This document shows positions 20,822-32,847 of a stretch of 64,000 nucleotides of DNA, one piece after another. How positions within the stretch are numbered: the stretch's first letter is position 1; every line of letters starts with the position of its first letter. The notes under the pieces were generated by a model that did no database searches, was not told where the DNA came from, and was given only the letters and a program-made list of their open reading frames with translations. The translations under genes and the position numbers were made by a program. This stretch comes from Diadema setosum (taxonomy: Eukaryota > Echinodermata > Echinoidea > Diadematoida > Diadematidae), in contig CM067064.1 in the NCBI GenBank assembly GCA_033980235.1, forward strand, positions 546,501 to 610,500, written 5' to 3'.

Positions 20822-21652
20822 AACTGTATATTTCCCTATCAATGATATACACTGTACCTGTATGTTTTTAATACGTGTAAATGTATGTTCATATGCCACA
20901 TTATTACCTGAAGTGTTTTTTTTTTTCAAACCTTTTCTCTAGCAGTTGTGTATGATGAGAGGTTAATTGAGTAAATGAGTTACTTAGCCTCTCCTGGTCT
21001 TATGAGGCTTCATTTTAGGCCATTACGTGGCAGAAGGGGTGATTTGTGTGCCACTTAGTGGCTCTATAATACTTCCACGATTAGATGAAATCACCATTCT
21101 TATCTATCAATTGATTTGTTGAAGTCTTTTGAAATTTTCGACAATTGGGCAGTTATATAAGTGCTACTTCAATTCTAATTGATTTCACGAAGTTTTAAAA
21201 TGATTATTATGATGTCTATGTAATGTGCATATATGTGCACGTTTGTACATGTATACATTATAAAAAGTTCATAAGAACATTTCATAAGCATATACGTATT
21301 TCTATGTCCTTTATTGTACTTTCCGAAAATGCCTTTTTACGTGCTTGTACAAACGAGTATTGTTACTTTATAATGACTTTGTATTATTTACAATGGAAAA
21401 TAAATGAAATTAGCTGAAATGAAAATATTCGTGAATGTCACAATAGTACAAGAAAAATATGTTGTTTTTTCTTAAATTGCCAGGTCTTACTTTTTCGATC
21501 AAGATAAAGAATATTTGACGTTTTATTGGCAGACCTTCGAAATGGCTTGTACGTGTAATATTCAGAAGAAAGGCAGCCAATTACTTGTGTGCGTTCATCC
21601 TTCTTTAGAAATTATTCATCTTAGTGTATGTGAACCTCTCTCTCTTTAACAG

Positions 21653-21907
21653 AACTGAATTCTGTGGTAAATGTGTTGGGCACCAGTGCACAGACAGTAA
21701 GCCTCGACTGGACTCCTATAAATGGCGCTACGTCCTACCGCGTTGATTATCTGGCTTCTGGTCAGACGACCCCAACATCGATAACAACGACCCAGCCGAA
21801 CGCAGTGATCGATAATTTGCAGCCAGGAACAACTTACACAATCTCTGTGGTTGGTCTCATTGGAACGACAGAAACTGTTGATGTGGGCTCCGTGACTGCC
21901 ACTACAA
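21653..21907 (+). CDS. Gene 1 exon 10: FN3 domain
   Basis: A strong acceptor (CTCTCTCTCTTTAACAG) and donor GTAAGC; phase 1 at both ends. Motifs: GTSAQTVSLDWTPINGATSY, VDYLASGQTT, IDNLQPGTTYTISVVGLI and VDVGSVTATT. A decayed duplicate lies at about 36150-36391. Confidence 0.88.
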
Positions 21908-22041
21908 GTAAGCGAAGGGCACATCAAATATACTCCTAGTTTACCTTACTAAGATAAATTATTTCCTTGTTCTCTCACCCTATTAAACGAAATTTCTTTC
22001 AGATTTCTTCGCATTAAATTTGTCCTCATACGACTTCACAG

Positions 22042-22320
22042 GTACACTCTTTAATCTCACGCCTAACATTACTAACTTCCAAACTACGAGCTTTGACATC
22101 GGGTGGAAAGACCGGGCCGAATTTGGCTACCCACTGTATGAAGTGACCGTCAGTGAAGTTGGAGGGACGTTGAGGCAAACATACAACGCAGTCGCAAATG
22201 GAGGAGACTTATGGGTGAATGCTGTTAACCTGACGCCAGGCACACAGTATGCAGTCAGCATCCAAGGCGTGACACTCACAGGCCAGAGAGAAGAGCAAGT
22301 TTCACGTAACACCTATACTA
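22042..22320 (+). CDS. Gene 1 exon 11: FN3-like domain
   Basis: Acceptor CGACTTCACAG and donor GTAAGA; phase 1 at both ends. An earlier in-frame acceptor (TTTCTTTCAG, about 22003) exists. I prefer 22042 because the duplicate exon at 36538 starts at the same codon. Motifs: TTSFDIGWKDRAEFGYPLYE, VTVSEVGGTLRQTYN, VNLTPGTQYAVSIQGV. The two copies share an uninterrupted stretch from VTVSEV to QYAVSI. Confidence 0.87.
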
Positions 22321-23890
22321 GTAAGATTATATCTTTATATTTCCGTCTTTTCTGTAAAACAACTTGTACAATATTGTTACACACGCATTTTGTGATTATT
22401 ACAGCGCATCAGAATTTAACATCTGAGAAACACATAACACTGGCTCTGTCGAGTAGCTGCACTCATTTTGGATTTACTTCATAACAAAAGGTACATTGTG
22501 TGGCACACACTTGAATGATCAGAGTATACATCATGGTGATGAGTGATGAATGTATTCTTTTTTTTTTTCATATCTGCCTGTAACTTTTGCCGTGAATTGG
22601 AGTTATTCATCTATTTCAAACCTATTTATTATCACATGATCTTTGGAGACTGTAACAAAGGTTCGTGGACTGCCCCAAATCATTCTCTCTAACGCATTTA
22701 ACATCGTATAGTTCATGCTATCCCGTTTTTATTATTTTTAGCTGAGATCTTATTTTTGACTCTCAGCGTCCAACTTAAATTTGATGTTCACCGAAGAAAA
22801 GTTCAACATTTCTTTCGAATGTCGAAAGTACACGGTAGTGATCAAGCAGTCAACAGTCGAGTTTCCTTGGTCCTTTTTGTGGTCTTATTTTCCAGTCACA
22901 GTCAAACCCAAACATTGCGCATTTATCAGATTCATGCACGATAGTATGTTGCAACATTTACGAAGATGATTCGAAGCAATATCAACACTTCTCCAATGTG
23001 TGATTAGCGATTGCCTTAATTTGTCCGAACAGGTCATAAGAATCGAATTCTATGTGTTGTATACATGGGAAAGAGATGATAATCTTAGCTTGACTCTAGA
23101 CACTTGACAATAAAGTGGGTCACAAATCTATAACTTTAACAATAATTATCAAAATCCGTATCCAAGCTAGAATATTTCAAAACGGGTTTAACTAGAACAT
23201 TCATCGACCGCGAGGGAAATTGGCCATTTGCTAATGAACTGATGTCCCTACAGGAATCAGTGCGTCATCACGTTGTACGAGGATCTTTGGAGGCATTTTG
23301 TCTAATGCGCACAACTATACCAAGCTTATAGATATGAGGAACTCTTGCCTTTGAGTTTTACAACATCATACTTAAATGTTGGTGCACCGTAACGCACGAC
23401 AAGAATATGATCACACAGCAGAAAACTATGTGGCCAAAGCTGGCCAATTAGAATATCATCTGATCGTCGACGTATCATTGATAAAAGGCATTATTTACCA
23501 TTTGCAGATGAAACAAAGCTCAGCTTAAGTGCTTCAAAATACTTCTACAATGTGAGATAGTCATTAAAACAACCAATGTAAATATTTGAATCAGTGAAAT
23601 CAATGTTACGTATTGTTGAATATATGAAATGTGAACAATAGTTATCCTATTAAACATGTTTCTAGACTAAACCGTTTGCAGTCATGGTTAAGTGAGAAAA
23701 ATAGTGATATCTCCTTATGTTATAGGTTTTATTGCGAAATTTATGTGTGGTATGATGTTTTGTCATATAACTGGCTACACATGGGGTCATTGATAGCCAT
23801 GACTCTACGAGGGTTCAACCGGGAGATTCTTGTAGAAGTGTGAGGGACCACCATTGATGTTTGACCCCTCTTTATAGACCAGCACTCCCT
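22321..23890. other. Intron 11, first part: nothing recognised
   Basis: AT-rich unique-looking sequence with no exon, RNA or repeat family that I can support. Confidence 0.4.
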
Positions 23891-23910
23891 TAAAAAAACC
23901 CAACAACAGC

Positions 23911-23945
<35 letters not shown>

Positions 23946-23960
23946 CGGCAACAACAAAAC

Positions 23961-24546
23961 CTAATGCTACAGTCACACACGGCCGGATTTCGAACCAGGT
24001 CCATAAGGAATTAAAACGTATCGAACCGGTTCGAGCTGTAGAGACCCGCATCGATTGACGCGCATCGTAACCTGTGTCAATTCCTGATGGATACCGGGGG
24101 CTACGATCCACGGTGGTGAAAATTTTTGGTTATGTTCAAAATTTTCTCCCGGATTTCAATTCCGTATTAATATAGGAATAGTCCCGGTTCGAACCGCATT
24201 GACTGGCACCGAGCGTAAACCCGTATGGATCCTTGCCGTATACAGCACTGCCTTCATGCAACTTGTGATAAAATACGGGTCGGTACGGGTCGAAGCGGGT
24301 TGGCACGGGTCAATATAGGGGTCGAAAAGGATTCGGGTAAGGATTTAAAAGCGGATTTTTATATGGTTCGATACGGGTGTCTACGGTTCGAACCGAGTCA
24401 ATACTGTTCATTCCTTATGGACCCGGTTCGAAATCCGGCCGTGTGTGACTGTAGCATAAATAACCCTCCATTCCGGGAATGATCCGGCTCATTTTCACCC
24501 GGATCATATCCGTTTTTGTGACCCGGCCGTGTGTGACTGTAGCATA
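23961..24546. mobile_element. GTCACACACGGCCGG-end element, copy A
   Basis: The left end ATGCTACAGTCACACACGGC continues CGGATTTCGAACC. Its reverse complement occurs at 24424-24456. About 65 bases later the terminal motif CCGGCCGTGTGTGACTGTAG appears again (24523-24546). The interior is rich in degenerate 'acccggttcgaa/cgggtcgatac' words. It is preceded by a (CAA)n run (23900-23946). Confidence 0.7.
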
Positions 24547-24785
24547 ACAAACAACAAACGTGCCGCCGCGGCGCTGCCCCTCCAACAAGGATTCTTATAT
24601 GCCTCGCCAGCAGACTTTGTCTATGTACAAAAAAAAAGTGAAAAGTTAAAAGTAAAGAATAAAAGAAACCAGCATTTGGTGATACATGTAATTGTATGGT
24701 GTGTTTGCGCGAGGAGAGGGAGGGTAAAAGCAACGATGCTTTAAAAACAAAAAGAAAGCAGAAATGTGGCCATGAACGTTGAAAA

Positions 24786-25365
24786 CTAATGCTAGAGTCA
24801 CACAACGGCCGGATTTGTCTGGGTCTATGAGGAATTAAAAGCGTATCGACCCGGTTCGAGCCGTATAGACTCGCATTGACCTGCATCGTAACCCGTGTCA
24901 ATTCCTGATGGATTCCGGGGGATACGATATGGCGGTGAAAAATTTTTGGTCATGTTCAAAATTTTCTCACGGATTTCAATTCCGTATTGAAATCCGAATT
25001 GACCCGGTTCGAACCGCATTAACTCGCATCGACCAACTGCAACCAGCAGCGTTAAACCGTATGGACCCTTGTCGTATACCGCATTGCTTTGATGATAAGG
25101 TTTACATCCGGGTCCGTACGGGTTGAAGCGGGTTAACACGGGTCGATAGAGGGGTCGAAGGATTCAGTTGAGGATTTAAAGCGGATTTTTATCAAGCTCG
25201 AACCGGGTCGACACGGTTTCAATTCCTTATGGACCCAGTTCGAGATCTGGACGCGTGTGACTGTATCTAGAATAAATCACTCTCCATTCCGGGACCAATC
25301 CGGCTCATTTTCACTCGGATCAAATCCGTTTTGTGAGTCGGCCGTGTGTGACTCTAGCATTAGGT
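24786..25365. mobile_element. GTCACACACGGCCGG-end element, copy B
   Basis: It starts CTAATGCTAGAGTCACACAA and ends GTGTGTGACTCTAGCATTAG. The inner repeat of the right terminus is decayed here (GTGTGACTGTATCTAG at about 25254). The interior aligns with copies A and C, including AATTCCTGATGGATTCCGGG. Confidence 0.7.
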
Positions 25366-25841
25366 GAATGGACATCAGTATGATAATGAACGTGTAGTGT
25401 AATGTAATGAGACATAAAGCATGCAGAAGAATAGACTTCTTATCTCCTCAAGCGCATATTGTATGTGATATGACTATAAATATGATGAAAGTATAGGAGA
25501 ATGCCTCTTTACCCACGTTGTTTGCAAATATCTTTAGAAATTAATTCACACATTACACAATACATGACATTGGTCTTTTGATATCGATCATTCCAGGAAT
25601 GAAAGTATGCCAAAAACTGAAAAAGATGAAAACTTTTAAAAAAAAAATAAAAATCACGGAACTCAATACCTCCACCACTTTGCAGAGCACATCCCCCCCC
25701 CCCCCAACAATGCGGTCAAAGTTTTTGATCGTTTCACTAAGAATTTCCACAGGGTTGATTTCAGGCTGTGTGAACACCATTATTTGAAGACGAAATGAAC
25801 ATCTTTGTATGCATTATTAAAGTCCTCTACATTCGTCACAG

Positions 25842-25987
25842 GACCAGATCCTCCTACAAACGCGCAGTTTGCCGAACAAAACAGCGACTTGGTGCTCTTG
25901 TCGTGGCAACCCCCTGCAAACGGACGGGTAGACGGTCATGTGATTATCTGGGGTCCGGAAACACAGCCAGCTGAAACATTTAACCAG
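25842..25987 (+). CDS. Gene 1 exon 12: first half of a split FN3 domain
   Basis: Acceptor TTCGTCACAG, phase 1; donor GTAGAC after CAG at 25987, phase 0. It encodes PDPPTNAQFAEQNSDLVLLS, then WQPPANGRVDGHVIIWG, which are strands A-C with the conserved Trp. The domain is completed by exon 13, which begins in phase 0. The duplicate exon 12' (38443-38588) is about 90% identical by eye. Confidence 0.85.
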
Positions 25988-26984
25988 GTAGACAAACACA
26001 GGGACTACAAACTAAAAAGTTGGACAAATAAAACCACAGGAACTCTTGAGTACGCAGTGAAAGTCAGTGAATTTTCAACATTTCTTAGTGTCGCCAATTC
26101 AAATAGCCCTATGTTTACCTTCAAAATGACGTGTTTTGTACGTGTAGGTCATTACATTTGCCTCAATTGATTCTGGACGGCTGATTTTCCTGCAAGGACA
26201 CTCAGCACATCAGTAAATCTGATGAAGTAATCATTGCTCGCATACTAATGCTGAATGTATCATTACATTGAAACTGTCTATCTGCTACGTAATCCACTGT
26301 TTCTCAACTGCAATCATTGATCGTTGATAAAATTTATCTAATATTTTAGGATATAGATTCTTGTCTGTTTGACTGACTCTCTCCTTGGAAAATTCGATGT
26401 GATATCTGACATCAATATGTATAGTTTCATCTGCTATAGGTAATTTCATTTTCGTACTGTTCGTTTGTTTATAATAAATGTGTGTGTGCGTGTGTGTTCC
26501 TGTGACTGGGGCCGCGAAACGTTTGATTTGTTTTGTTTTGTTTTGTCTTGTCTTCTTAAAGAGGGAGAGGGGGCAAGGGTCTGTGCAAGGTTTCCCCCTA
26601 ATATACTTGTACGACTGTAATTTCGATGTTGACCAATTGATATTGTGACTGTTATGTGTATATGAATATTTTTTGTCCGTTTGCACTGGACAAGTACATT
26701 GTACAATAATTAGTGCTCCTACCATTTTACAATGTAAGCCGTTCTGAGAAATATAAGAATGAATTTAATTTAAAAAAAATGAAAATGAGACAGATTGATT
26801 GTGTATATTCAATATTGTTATTGAAATGTGGTATTCAAAATGAAACACAAAGGAGTGAAAATAATCTCAGTACATTTACCGCTTGACTTGTGAACTCACT
26901 GAATCTTGATGAGGTCATTCCATTAAAACAGCAGTTCGCCGTCTGAGTAAATATTTTGAGCGCTGTGTTTCATGCCTTCTACAG
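25988..26984. other. Intron 12: nothing recognised
   Basis: No exon or clear repeat. A short GT-rich run occurs near 26480-26500 and poly-A-type sequence near 26770. Confidence 0.4.
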
Positions 26985-27144
26985 GTTATTGTACCAGCCA
27001 ATCAGCTGTCGTTTTCGATCACGGAAGTTGGGTTTATTGAAAATTACGTAGTTGCCCTTTTGTCATACGCTGGAACCTCTGACAACCTTAGTGATTTGGC
27101 AGAAATCCTACAGCAGGGCAATTCAGATATTGCCGTCAATATAA
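26985..27144 (+). CDS. Gene 1 exon 13: second half of the split FN3 domain
   Basis: Acceptor TTCTACAG, phase 0; donor GTAAGT, phase 1. It encodes VIVPANQLSFSITEVGFIEN, YVVALLSYAG and LAEILQQGN. It pairs with exon 12 in phase 0, so exons 12+13 form a symmetrical phase-1 module of 306 bases. The duplicate is exon 13' (39075-39234). Confidence 0.85.
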
Positions 27145-27592
27145 GTAAGTAACCATTCTACGTGATATACTGCAATGTTAATGATACATGTATTCTCGTC
27201 CATTGCATAAGATTGGTTTAATTAATTTTACTCAGATTCCCGTTGACAGATGTTCTGAAGAACTTCATTGTTACTGATCTTTGAAAATTCTTGCATTTTC
27301 ATATAGGCCATCGTGACTTTTAGAATCATGAACACCAGGGCCATATCCATAGTGAATAGTCAAGAGAGTCCATTCACAAAGTGCTGTAAAAGATGAATGA
27401 AATTTGAAGTCCCTTGTGATAAACTACTCCATTCTCTTCACTTCTTTCACTGTTTTTGTAATTATGGCAGACTTGCTAATCAGATATTTGCTTCTAGCAA
27501 TATTCACTCAGGTCCAATAACTGCTATAGGATCACACTTTTTCCGGATAGGCAAATGAAATAATTGGTAAGACATAATCATTTTTTACCCAG

Positions 27593-27715
27593 AAACCAAT
27601 CCGTGTGCCATCGGTCCATGCCAGAACAACGGGCAGTGCTTTGGGCTACCAGGCGGCTTGTACACCTGTCAGTGTGTAACCGGCTTCAGCGGAACAAACT
27701 GTGAGATTTCACAGG
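27593..27715 (+). CDS. Gene 1 exon 14: EGF-like domain
   Basis: Acceptor TTTTTTACCCAG and donor GTAAGT; phase 1 at both ends. Six cysteines in EGF spacing: NPCAIGPCQNNGQCF, then YTCQCVTGFSGTNC. GTNC closes the domain. The duplicate at 39717-39839 differs at only a few positions. Confidence 0.9.
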
Positions 27716-27797
27716 GTAAGTTCAAGGAGAATAAAAACGACAGGCCATAACCTGCAAATTGATTCTAATGACAATCTTTTTTTTAACCTTTCATTTG

Positions 27798-28402
27798 AAT
27801 TTTTGCTACGGTCACACACGACCGGATTTCGAACTAGGTCCATAAGGAATTAAAATCGTAACGATCCGGTTCGATCCGTATAGACTCGCATTGACCCGCA
27901 TCGTAACCCGCGTCAATTCATGATGGATTCCGGGAGCTACGATACGGCGGTGAACAATTTTTGTTCATGTTCAAAATTTTCTCACGGATCTCAGTTCCGT
28001 ATTGATATCAGAATTGACCGTGTTCGAAACGCATCGACCCGCTGCGCAACCCACAGCGTAAAACCCGTATGGACCCTTGCCGTATATACCACACTGCCTT
28101 CATGCAACGGATGATGACAAGGTTTACATCCGGATCGGTACGGTTCAAAGCGGGTTGACACGGGTCGATAGGGGTCGAAAAGGATTCAGTTAAGGATTTT
28201 TATACCGTTCGATAAGGGTGAATACGGGTCTCTGCTGCTCGAACCGGGTCAATACTGTTTTAGTTCCTTATGAACCTGGTTCGAAATCCGGCCATGTGTG
28301 ACTGTAGCATATTACTCCTCATTCCGGGACTATTACCGCTCGTTTTCACCGGATCAAATCAGTTTTCTGACCCGGCCGTGTGTGACTGAGATAGCATTAG
28401 AG
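27798..28402. mobile_element. GTCACACACGGCCGG-end element, copy C, in intron 14
   Basis: The left end TGCTACGGTCACACACGACC and right termini at 28285-28312 and 28372-28400 repeat the TIR-spacer-TIR layout of copies A and B. The conserved interior word CAATTCATGATGGATTCCGG is present. Confidence 0.7.
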
Positions 28403-29456
28403 AGTTGATAGCACTGAAGGCACATCCCTCAAGACTTTTTACTCCCAAACATTCAGTCGTACAAACTTAGAAGAGTTACTGTATTATTATTCATTAAGAG
28501 ATGTTGGTGATTCGTATGTATGAACATGTTTATGTTTGTATCGATTCCATGATAATTATCCCGCCTGAGACAATTGCTTCCATGAATAATGTGCACGTTT
28601 AGTCAAACATAAATTCTAGCCGCAAACAAACCATAACCCTAATCCAAATCCTCACATCAAACTAACACTAAAACCCTATCAAAACTTTACAAGTCCTCAG
28701 AGAAAATAAGACCGGAGTTATTGTCAAAGGAGAAAATGTCATGTCATCATTTGAACCCTTACATTGAAAACTGTATCTTCTGGGTTATTAACTCCTTTCT
28801 CAACATTGTAATTGATAATGTCAGGTAATTTTTATGGTTCATAGATTTGCCAGTACAAGGTCACAACCGTTTGTGGCAAGCCAATTATCCCTCCCATAAA
28901 CGCGATAAGCTGAGTTGATTGTCGACTCAGTTAACAGCTAAAGGAAGTTATTTTTCGGGATTTGTTTTAAAGTGAAAAACTGAATTTACCACGACAATCT
29001 TACCTTTTCACTCGATAAAATCATTATTGATAAACAGAGTTTCTCTCGAAAAAAACAACAACAGCAACAACACCAAACAAAATTACTCTGTACCACTCGA
29101 TCAACTAAGTTTTTCAAATTATGGGGCATTTTTAGCTTGCCATAACTGTCAGCAAGAAAAATGCGACGAGATGGCCGTCATCAGTATGAATCATGAGGAA
29201 TATGTATGATCAGCCTGCTGATTACATCATTGTGCTGTTCATTTTGATTGTTTGTTTGTTTGTGTGCCGTGTTTGAGGCCATGTGATATCATTTCCAATC
29301 AGTCCTTGAGAGTCCAAGACGTAGGCCTAGTCCAGAGGAAAAGCACAGATGCAGTCAAACTGGCAGTGTTATTATTGGAATCGTTACAGATACTACTATC
29401 ACCTTTCCTACACCAGCACAATGACTGCGAAAGTGGCTTTCTTGTTATTTATATAG
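28403..29456. other. Intron 14, remainder: nothing recognised
   Basis: No exon seen. A short CAA-rich run occurs near 29052-29075. Confidence 0.4.
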
Positions 29457-29564
29457 ATGGATGCGCTAGCTCTCCATGCCTTAATAATGGAACCTGCTTT
29501 GACCTAGTACATACATACTTGTGCAACTGTCCCTTCGGCACCATTGGCATCAACTGTGAAACAA
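29457..29564 (+). CDS. Gene 1 exon 15: EGF-like domain
   Basis: Acceptor GTTATTTATATAG (weak pyrimidine tract) and donor GTATGT; phase 1 at both ends. Six cysteines: [16 protein letters not shown], then [14 protein letters not shown]. It lacks the full DxNE calcium-binding start seen in exon 16. Confidence 0.85.
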
Positions 29565-29869
29565 GTATGTAAATAACTTAGATATCTAAATTATGTACAA
29601 ACATGTAGGGGTCTAAGTGACCGTGCATCACAAAACGAACAAAAAGTCGCTCCCCTTGATTTACATGAGGACTCAAAAAGGTGAAACAGGTCAACCAAGT
29701 TAATGTCAGGTTTTTCATATTATATGAAAGAGCTACCTTTCTTCTCCATCATTCTTACGTTTGGGATCACAAAATGAATGTTAAAGTGCATTTTCAGCAG
29801 TTTTTCTACAGCCTCTTTTTTGTAGAGTGGTGAGATCAGGTTTGTCCCCTTTTCAGTGCTTTTATTATT

Positions 29870-30641
29870 ACCATTATTATTATTGTTTCGTTTTATTTAT
29901 ACAGGGTGGCCCCGTCAGTAATCAAGTACTGTTTTCCAGGGGGCCCTGTAAACACATACATGCAAGGTAACAATCACAACAAATAACATTAACATAACAC
30001 AATAAATCGTACATCATACAGAACAGAACTGTTCATGAAAATGAGAAAAATAAGGAATGAGACTAATGTATCAGTTTGCAACCAGGGTGAAAAGAAAAAA
30101 TCTAACTTATTGACTGAGTTTATAAAAAAGAATGGACCTTCTATAATGAATATAAATATATAATATGTATCAAAATATACGTGCCTAAAAGAATAACACA
30201 ACCTTTGAATGTTTTTCCATCAATATACCAAATCAATAACTATCATTTATACTAAACTCTTAATTCACTTATACATTATTCTATTCTATACTTCAAAATT
30301 CAGCATTCATTTCTAACAACAAAAATCAATAATAAACAACATCAATCATCTTACGATATTGAACAGCATCTGCTTTTTTCTACTACCCTTCGTTGTGAAA
30401 TGAATCAGCATCCAACGGAAAAAAGATAGCAGTTATGACCCAGAACACCATTTCAAAAGCGTAGAAAATTCTTACTCTGGACATTTCGCACTGGGGGTGG
30501 CAGGCTATTCCACAGTTCCCTTTTCATTTCTTGATAACCCTTCGCCCATTCTTCACTCTCAAGTGGAATAACTTTTGAAGGGACAATGCTACTGCTTTGA
30601 AAGTTAGCAGTAATCGTGGCCAGAATGTGTGAATAGAGCAT
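29870..30641 (-). mobile_element. LINE 3' fragment, minus strand, in intron 15
   Basis: At its 5' side (30480-30560, minus strand) is a decayed polyprotein end with RELWNSLPPPVRNVQSKNF, like the 'LWNsLPxxxRnaxS' motif near the C-terminus of CR1/L2/Jockey-group ORF2. At its 3' side, the minus strand reads ACAGGGCCCCCTGGAAAACA...GGGGCCACCCTGTATAAATA, a GC hairpin next to an AATAAA-like end. Boundaries are approximate. Confidence 0.5.
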
Positions 30642-31729
30642 ATTTAATTTCAGCCTAATCTGATAATCTCTTCATTGTTGCTCTAGAGGTTTAGATCCTG
30701 TTTTTTGTTTGTTTGTTTGTTTTTTTTTGGGGGGGGGGGTTGGGGTTGTTTTTTTTTTTTTCCATTCATCGCACAGCTAGCACGATTTTGTAAATATTAA
30801 GCTCTTGAATAGACCCTGTACTTCAGAGCCTCTTATCTTGGTTCACACTTTTCCAGAGTGTATGTTTTCATTTCAATATTAGATAAGTTAAGAGAGTCCA
30901 TTTGAATTGAGCTATACATAATTTTAATGCTTAGAGTCTGCCCTTTCAGAATATGCTTTTAACTACAAACCCATGTCTGGCGACTTTTTGTTGATTAGTG
31001 GTGCAGGGTCACCTATGTAAAAAAAACTTTAGATATTCTGCAAACTTATAGGTTTTGTATATTGTACATGGTTATGTATTTTATGCATCCAACTTTTGTA
31101 ATGATAGGCCTATTGATTATGTTTCTATCGGTAACGGAAAAATGAATGAATAGATAAATAGATAAATAAAATACGTTCAGATAGTTATGTATTTTTTATT
31201 TACATGACGGTAAATGATAAATATGTTAACTTTTTGTGCTTCTCGTTGAACACAGATAATGAAAGAGCATGAAAACGAAGGCTAAGTTCAAATGTCAATT
31301 AATGCAAGCTTTTATTGGTAAACGTCTGTTAATGAAAGTCATCACTGAAGTCAGTCATTTAATCTTCCAGTATTACAAATCAATGACCCCTGTCAATTTT
31401 TCAGTTAATACATGTTATCACTCACATCTGCATTTGGTGATTCAAGACACTTCTTTAATTTGGGGATCACAAAAACCACGCAAGCGGCATTTTGGTAATG
31501 ATCGCTCAAAAGCATTATTACATTTCAAAGAGGTGAATTGTCAAACAAATCTACACAACGTCATGACGGAATTAAGGCATTAGGTAAAAAGAAAGAAACA
31601 GAGGCGAAAACATCCATAACTTGTACATTTCATCAAATTATGTTGGGGGTTTTTACAACTTATACTGAAATACAACTTGGAATGCAATTTTTTAATTGTT
31701 TTAATTTCTCATCTTTTCTGCTTTTGCAG
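30642..31729. other. Intron 15, remainder: no exon seen
   Basis: Low-complexity (TTTG)n/poly-G/poly-T at 30704-30762. A possible LINE-type end GAATGAATAGATAAATAGATAAATAAAA at 31144-31170. An open frame at 31269-31583 has no recognisable domain, and I do not treat it as a gene. Confidence 0.35.
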
Positions 31730-31843
31730 ATATCAACGAGTGCGCTAGCAACCCCTGTGCAAATGGAGGAACTTGTACAGACCTGTTGGGTTCATTTATC
31801 TGTACTTGTTTACCTGGGTTCAGTGGCGTGTTATGTCGTACGA
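31730..31843 (+). CDS. Gene 1 exon 16: calcium-binding EGF-like domain
   Basis: Acceptor CTGCTTTTGCAG and donor GTAAGT; phase 1 at both ends. It has the textbook cbEGF order [35 protein letters not shown]. The N-x-N/D-E start and the aromatic after the fourth turn indicate Ca2+ binding, which would stiffen the EGF rod. Confidence 0.9.
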
Positions 31844-32431
31844 GTAAGTAATCTCTCTCGGCATCATTTTGTAGTTCCTAATTTTGATATGATATCAGAG
31901 AAGCAACAAAAATGTAATTAATTAATGGAAAACAATTTAAATTTATGACTGTGAGGGGAAAATACGGAAAATAAATGCAGACGTGAAGAATAGAATGGGA
32001 TAATTGGAGTTTAGAATATTTGAGGGAATCGGAAAACATTGCTTCCGAGCTGAATGGCAACGTCAGTTTCACATTCAGTGAGCGTCGTTGCTTTTTGATT
32101 AACCTTGCATATATATCTTAAGGTGTCTACTGAGGGCTAGAAAACAATGCAATGTATGGATATATTATCGGAGAAAGGTTGCCTCAGTACGTTCCCGATA
32201 TACTTTCCTTCTTTTAGTTAAAGTTATTAAAACACTTTTGTCTTGATGATTACCACGAACATCATTACTAACACTTTCCCATTCATATCAAATCAATACT
32301 GGTTGCCATCTATGATTCTATACTATGTCTTCAGCTTTCGTTTAAAACTAGAATTGGTGTCGGATTACAATTTTACCGTATTCCCTGTCACAAGTCATGT
32401 TTGATATGACAAAGTCTTTTTTTTCGGACAG

Positions 32432-32460
32432 ATGAAAATGACTGCATTGCCAGCCAGTGC
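32432..32460 (+). pseudogene. Gene 1 exon 17, 5' part of an EGF domain broken by a MITE
   Basis: After acceptor TTTTTTCGGACAG the frame reads ENDCIASQC, the first two cysteines of a cbEGF domain. At 32461 a TTAA-flanked element interrupts the codons. Reading on into it gives a TGA stop after about eight residues (LKGLHSYG). The remaining four cysteines are at 32848-32928. Confidence 0.85.
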
Positions 32461-32847
32461 TTAAAGGGATTGCACAGTTATGGCTGAGACCTAATTTCAG
32501 GTTTCTAACATTCTTTGGTGAGATAATGAGAAACCTCTTATAAAATGTGAAAGAGCATGTAATTCTATGAGGAATTCAATGTTTACTTGGTGAAAATTGG
32601 TTTTGAAATGGCTGAGATATCAAAAAAGAGCGATTCTAATAAGATGTGGGACCCACACTTTATTACGATCGCTTTGATTTACTTTGTTTTTGATGTTTCA
32701 GTCATTCCAAACCCAATTTTCGTCAAATAAACTTTGAATTCCTCTAAAACGGTATGTTCTGTAATATATCATAAGTGTTTTCTTGGTATCTCGCAAAAAG
32801 TTAAAAACCCAATTCTCATCTCAACCAATACTGTACCATCCCTTTAA
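32461..32847. mobile_element. TTAA-type MITE inserted in EGF exon 17
   Basis: TTAA at 32461-32464 and 32844-32847 is the target duplication. The inverted ends are AGGGATTGCACAGTTAT and AATACTGTACCATCCCT. The interior is palindromic (GGCTGAGATATCAAAAAAG against its complement) and non-coding. The family has another copy at 7882-8223. TTAA targeting suggests mobilisation by a piggyBac-type transposase. Confidence 0.85.

Noticed and set aside
22003..22041. Earlier acceptor for exon 11 (TTTCTTTCAG)
   Set aside because: It is in frame and has a good pyrimidine tract, but the duplicate exon 11' starts at the position equivalent to 22042 and lacks this extension. Kept as an alternative only.
23961..25365. 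Regular repeats resembling a CRISPR array
   Set aside because: Repeats are degenerate, unequal in spacing and part of an inverted-repeat transposon in a eukaryotic intron.
31269..31583. 104-codon open frame in intron 15
   Set aside because: No recognisable domain, no phase-1 splice sites, and composition like the surrounding intron.
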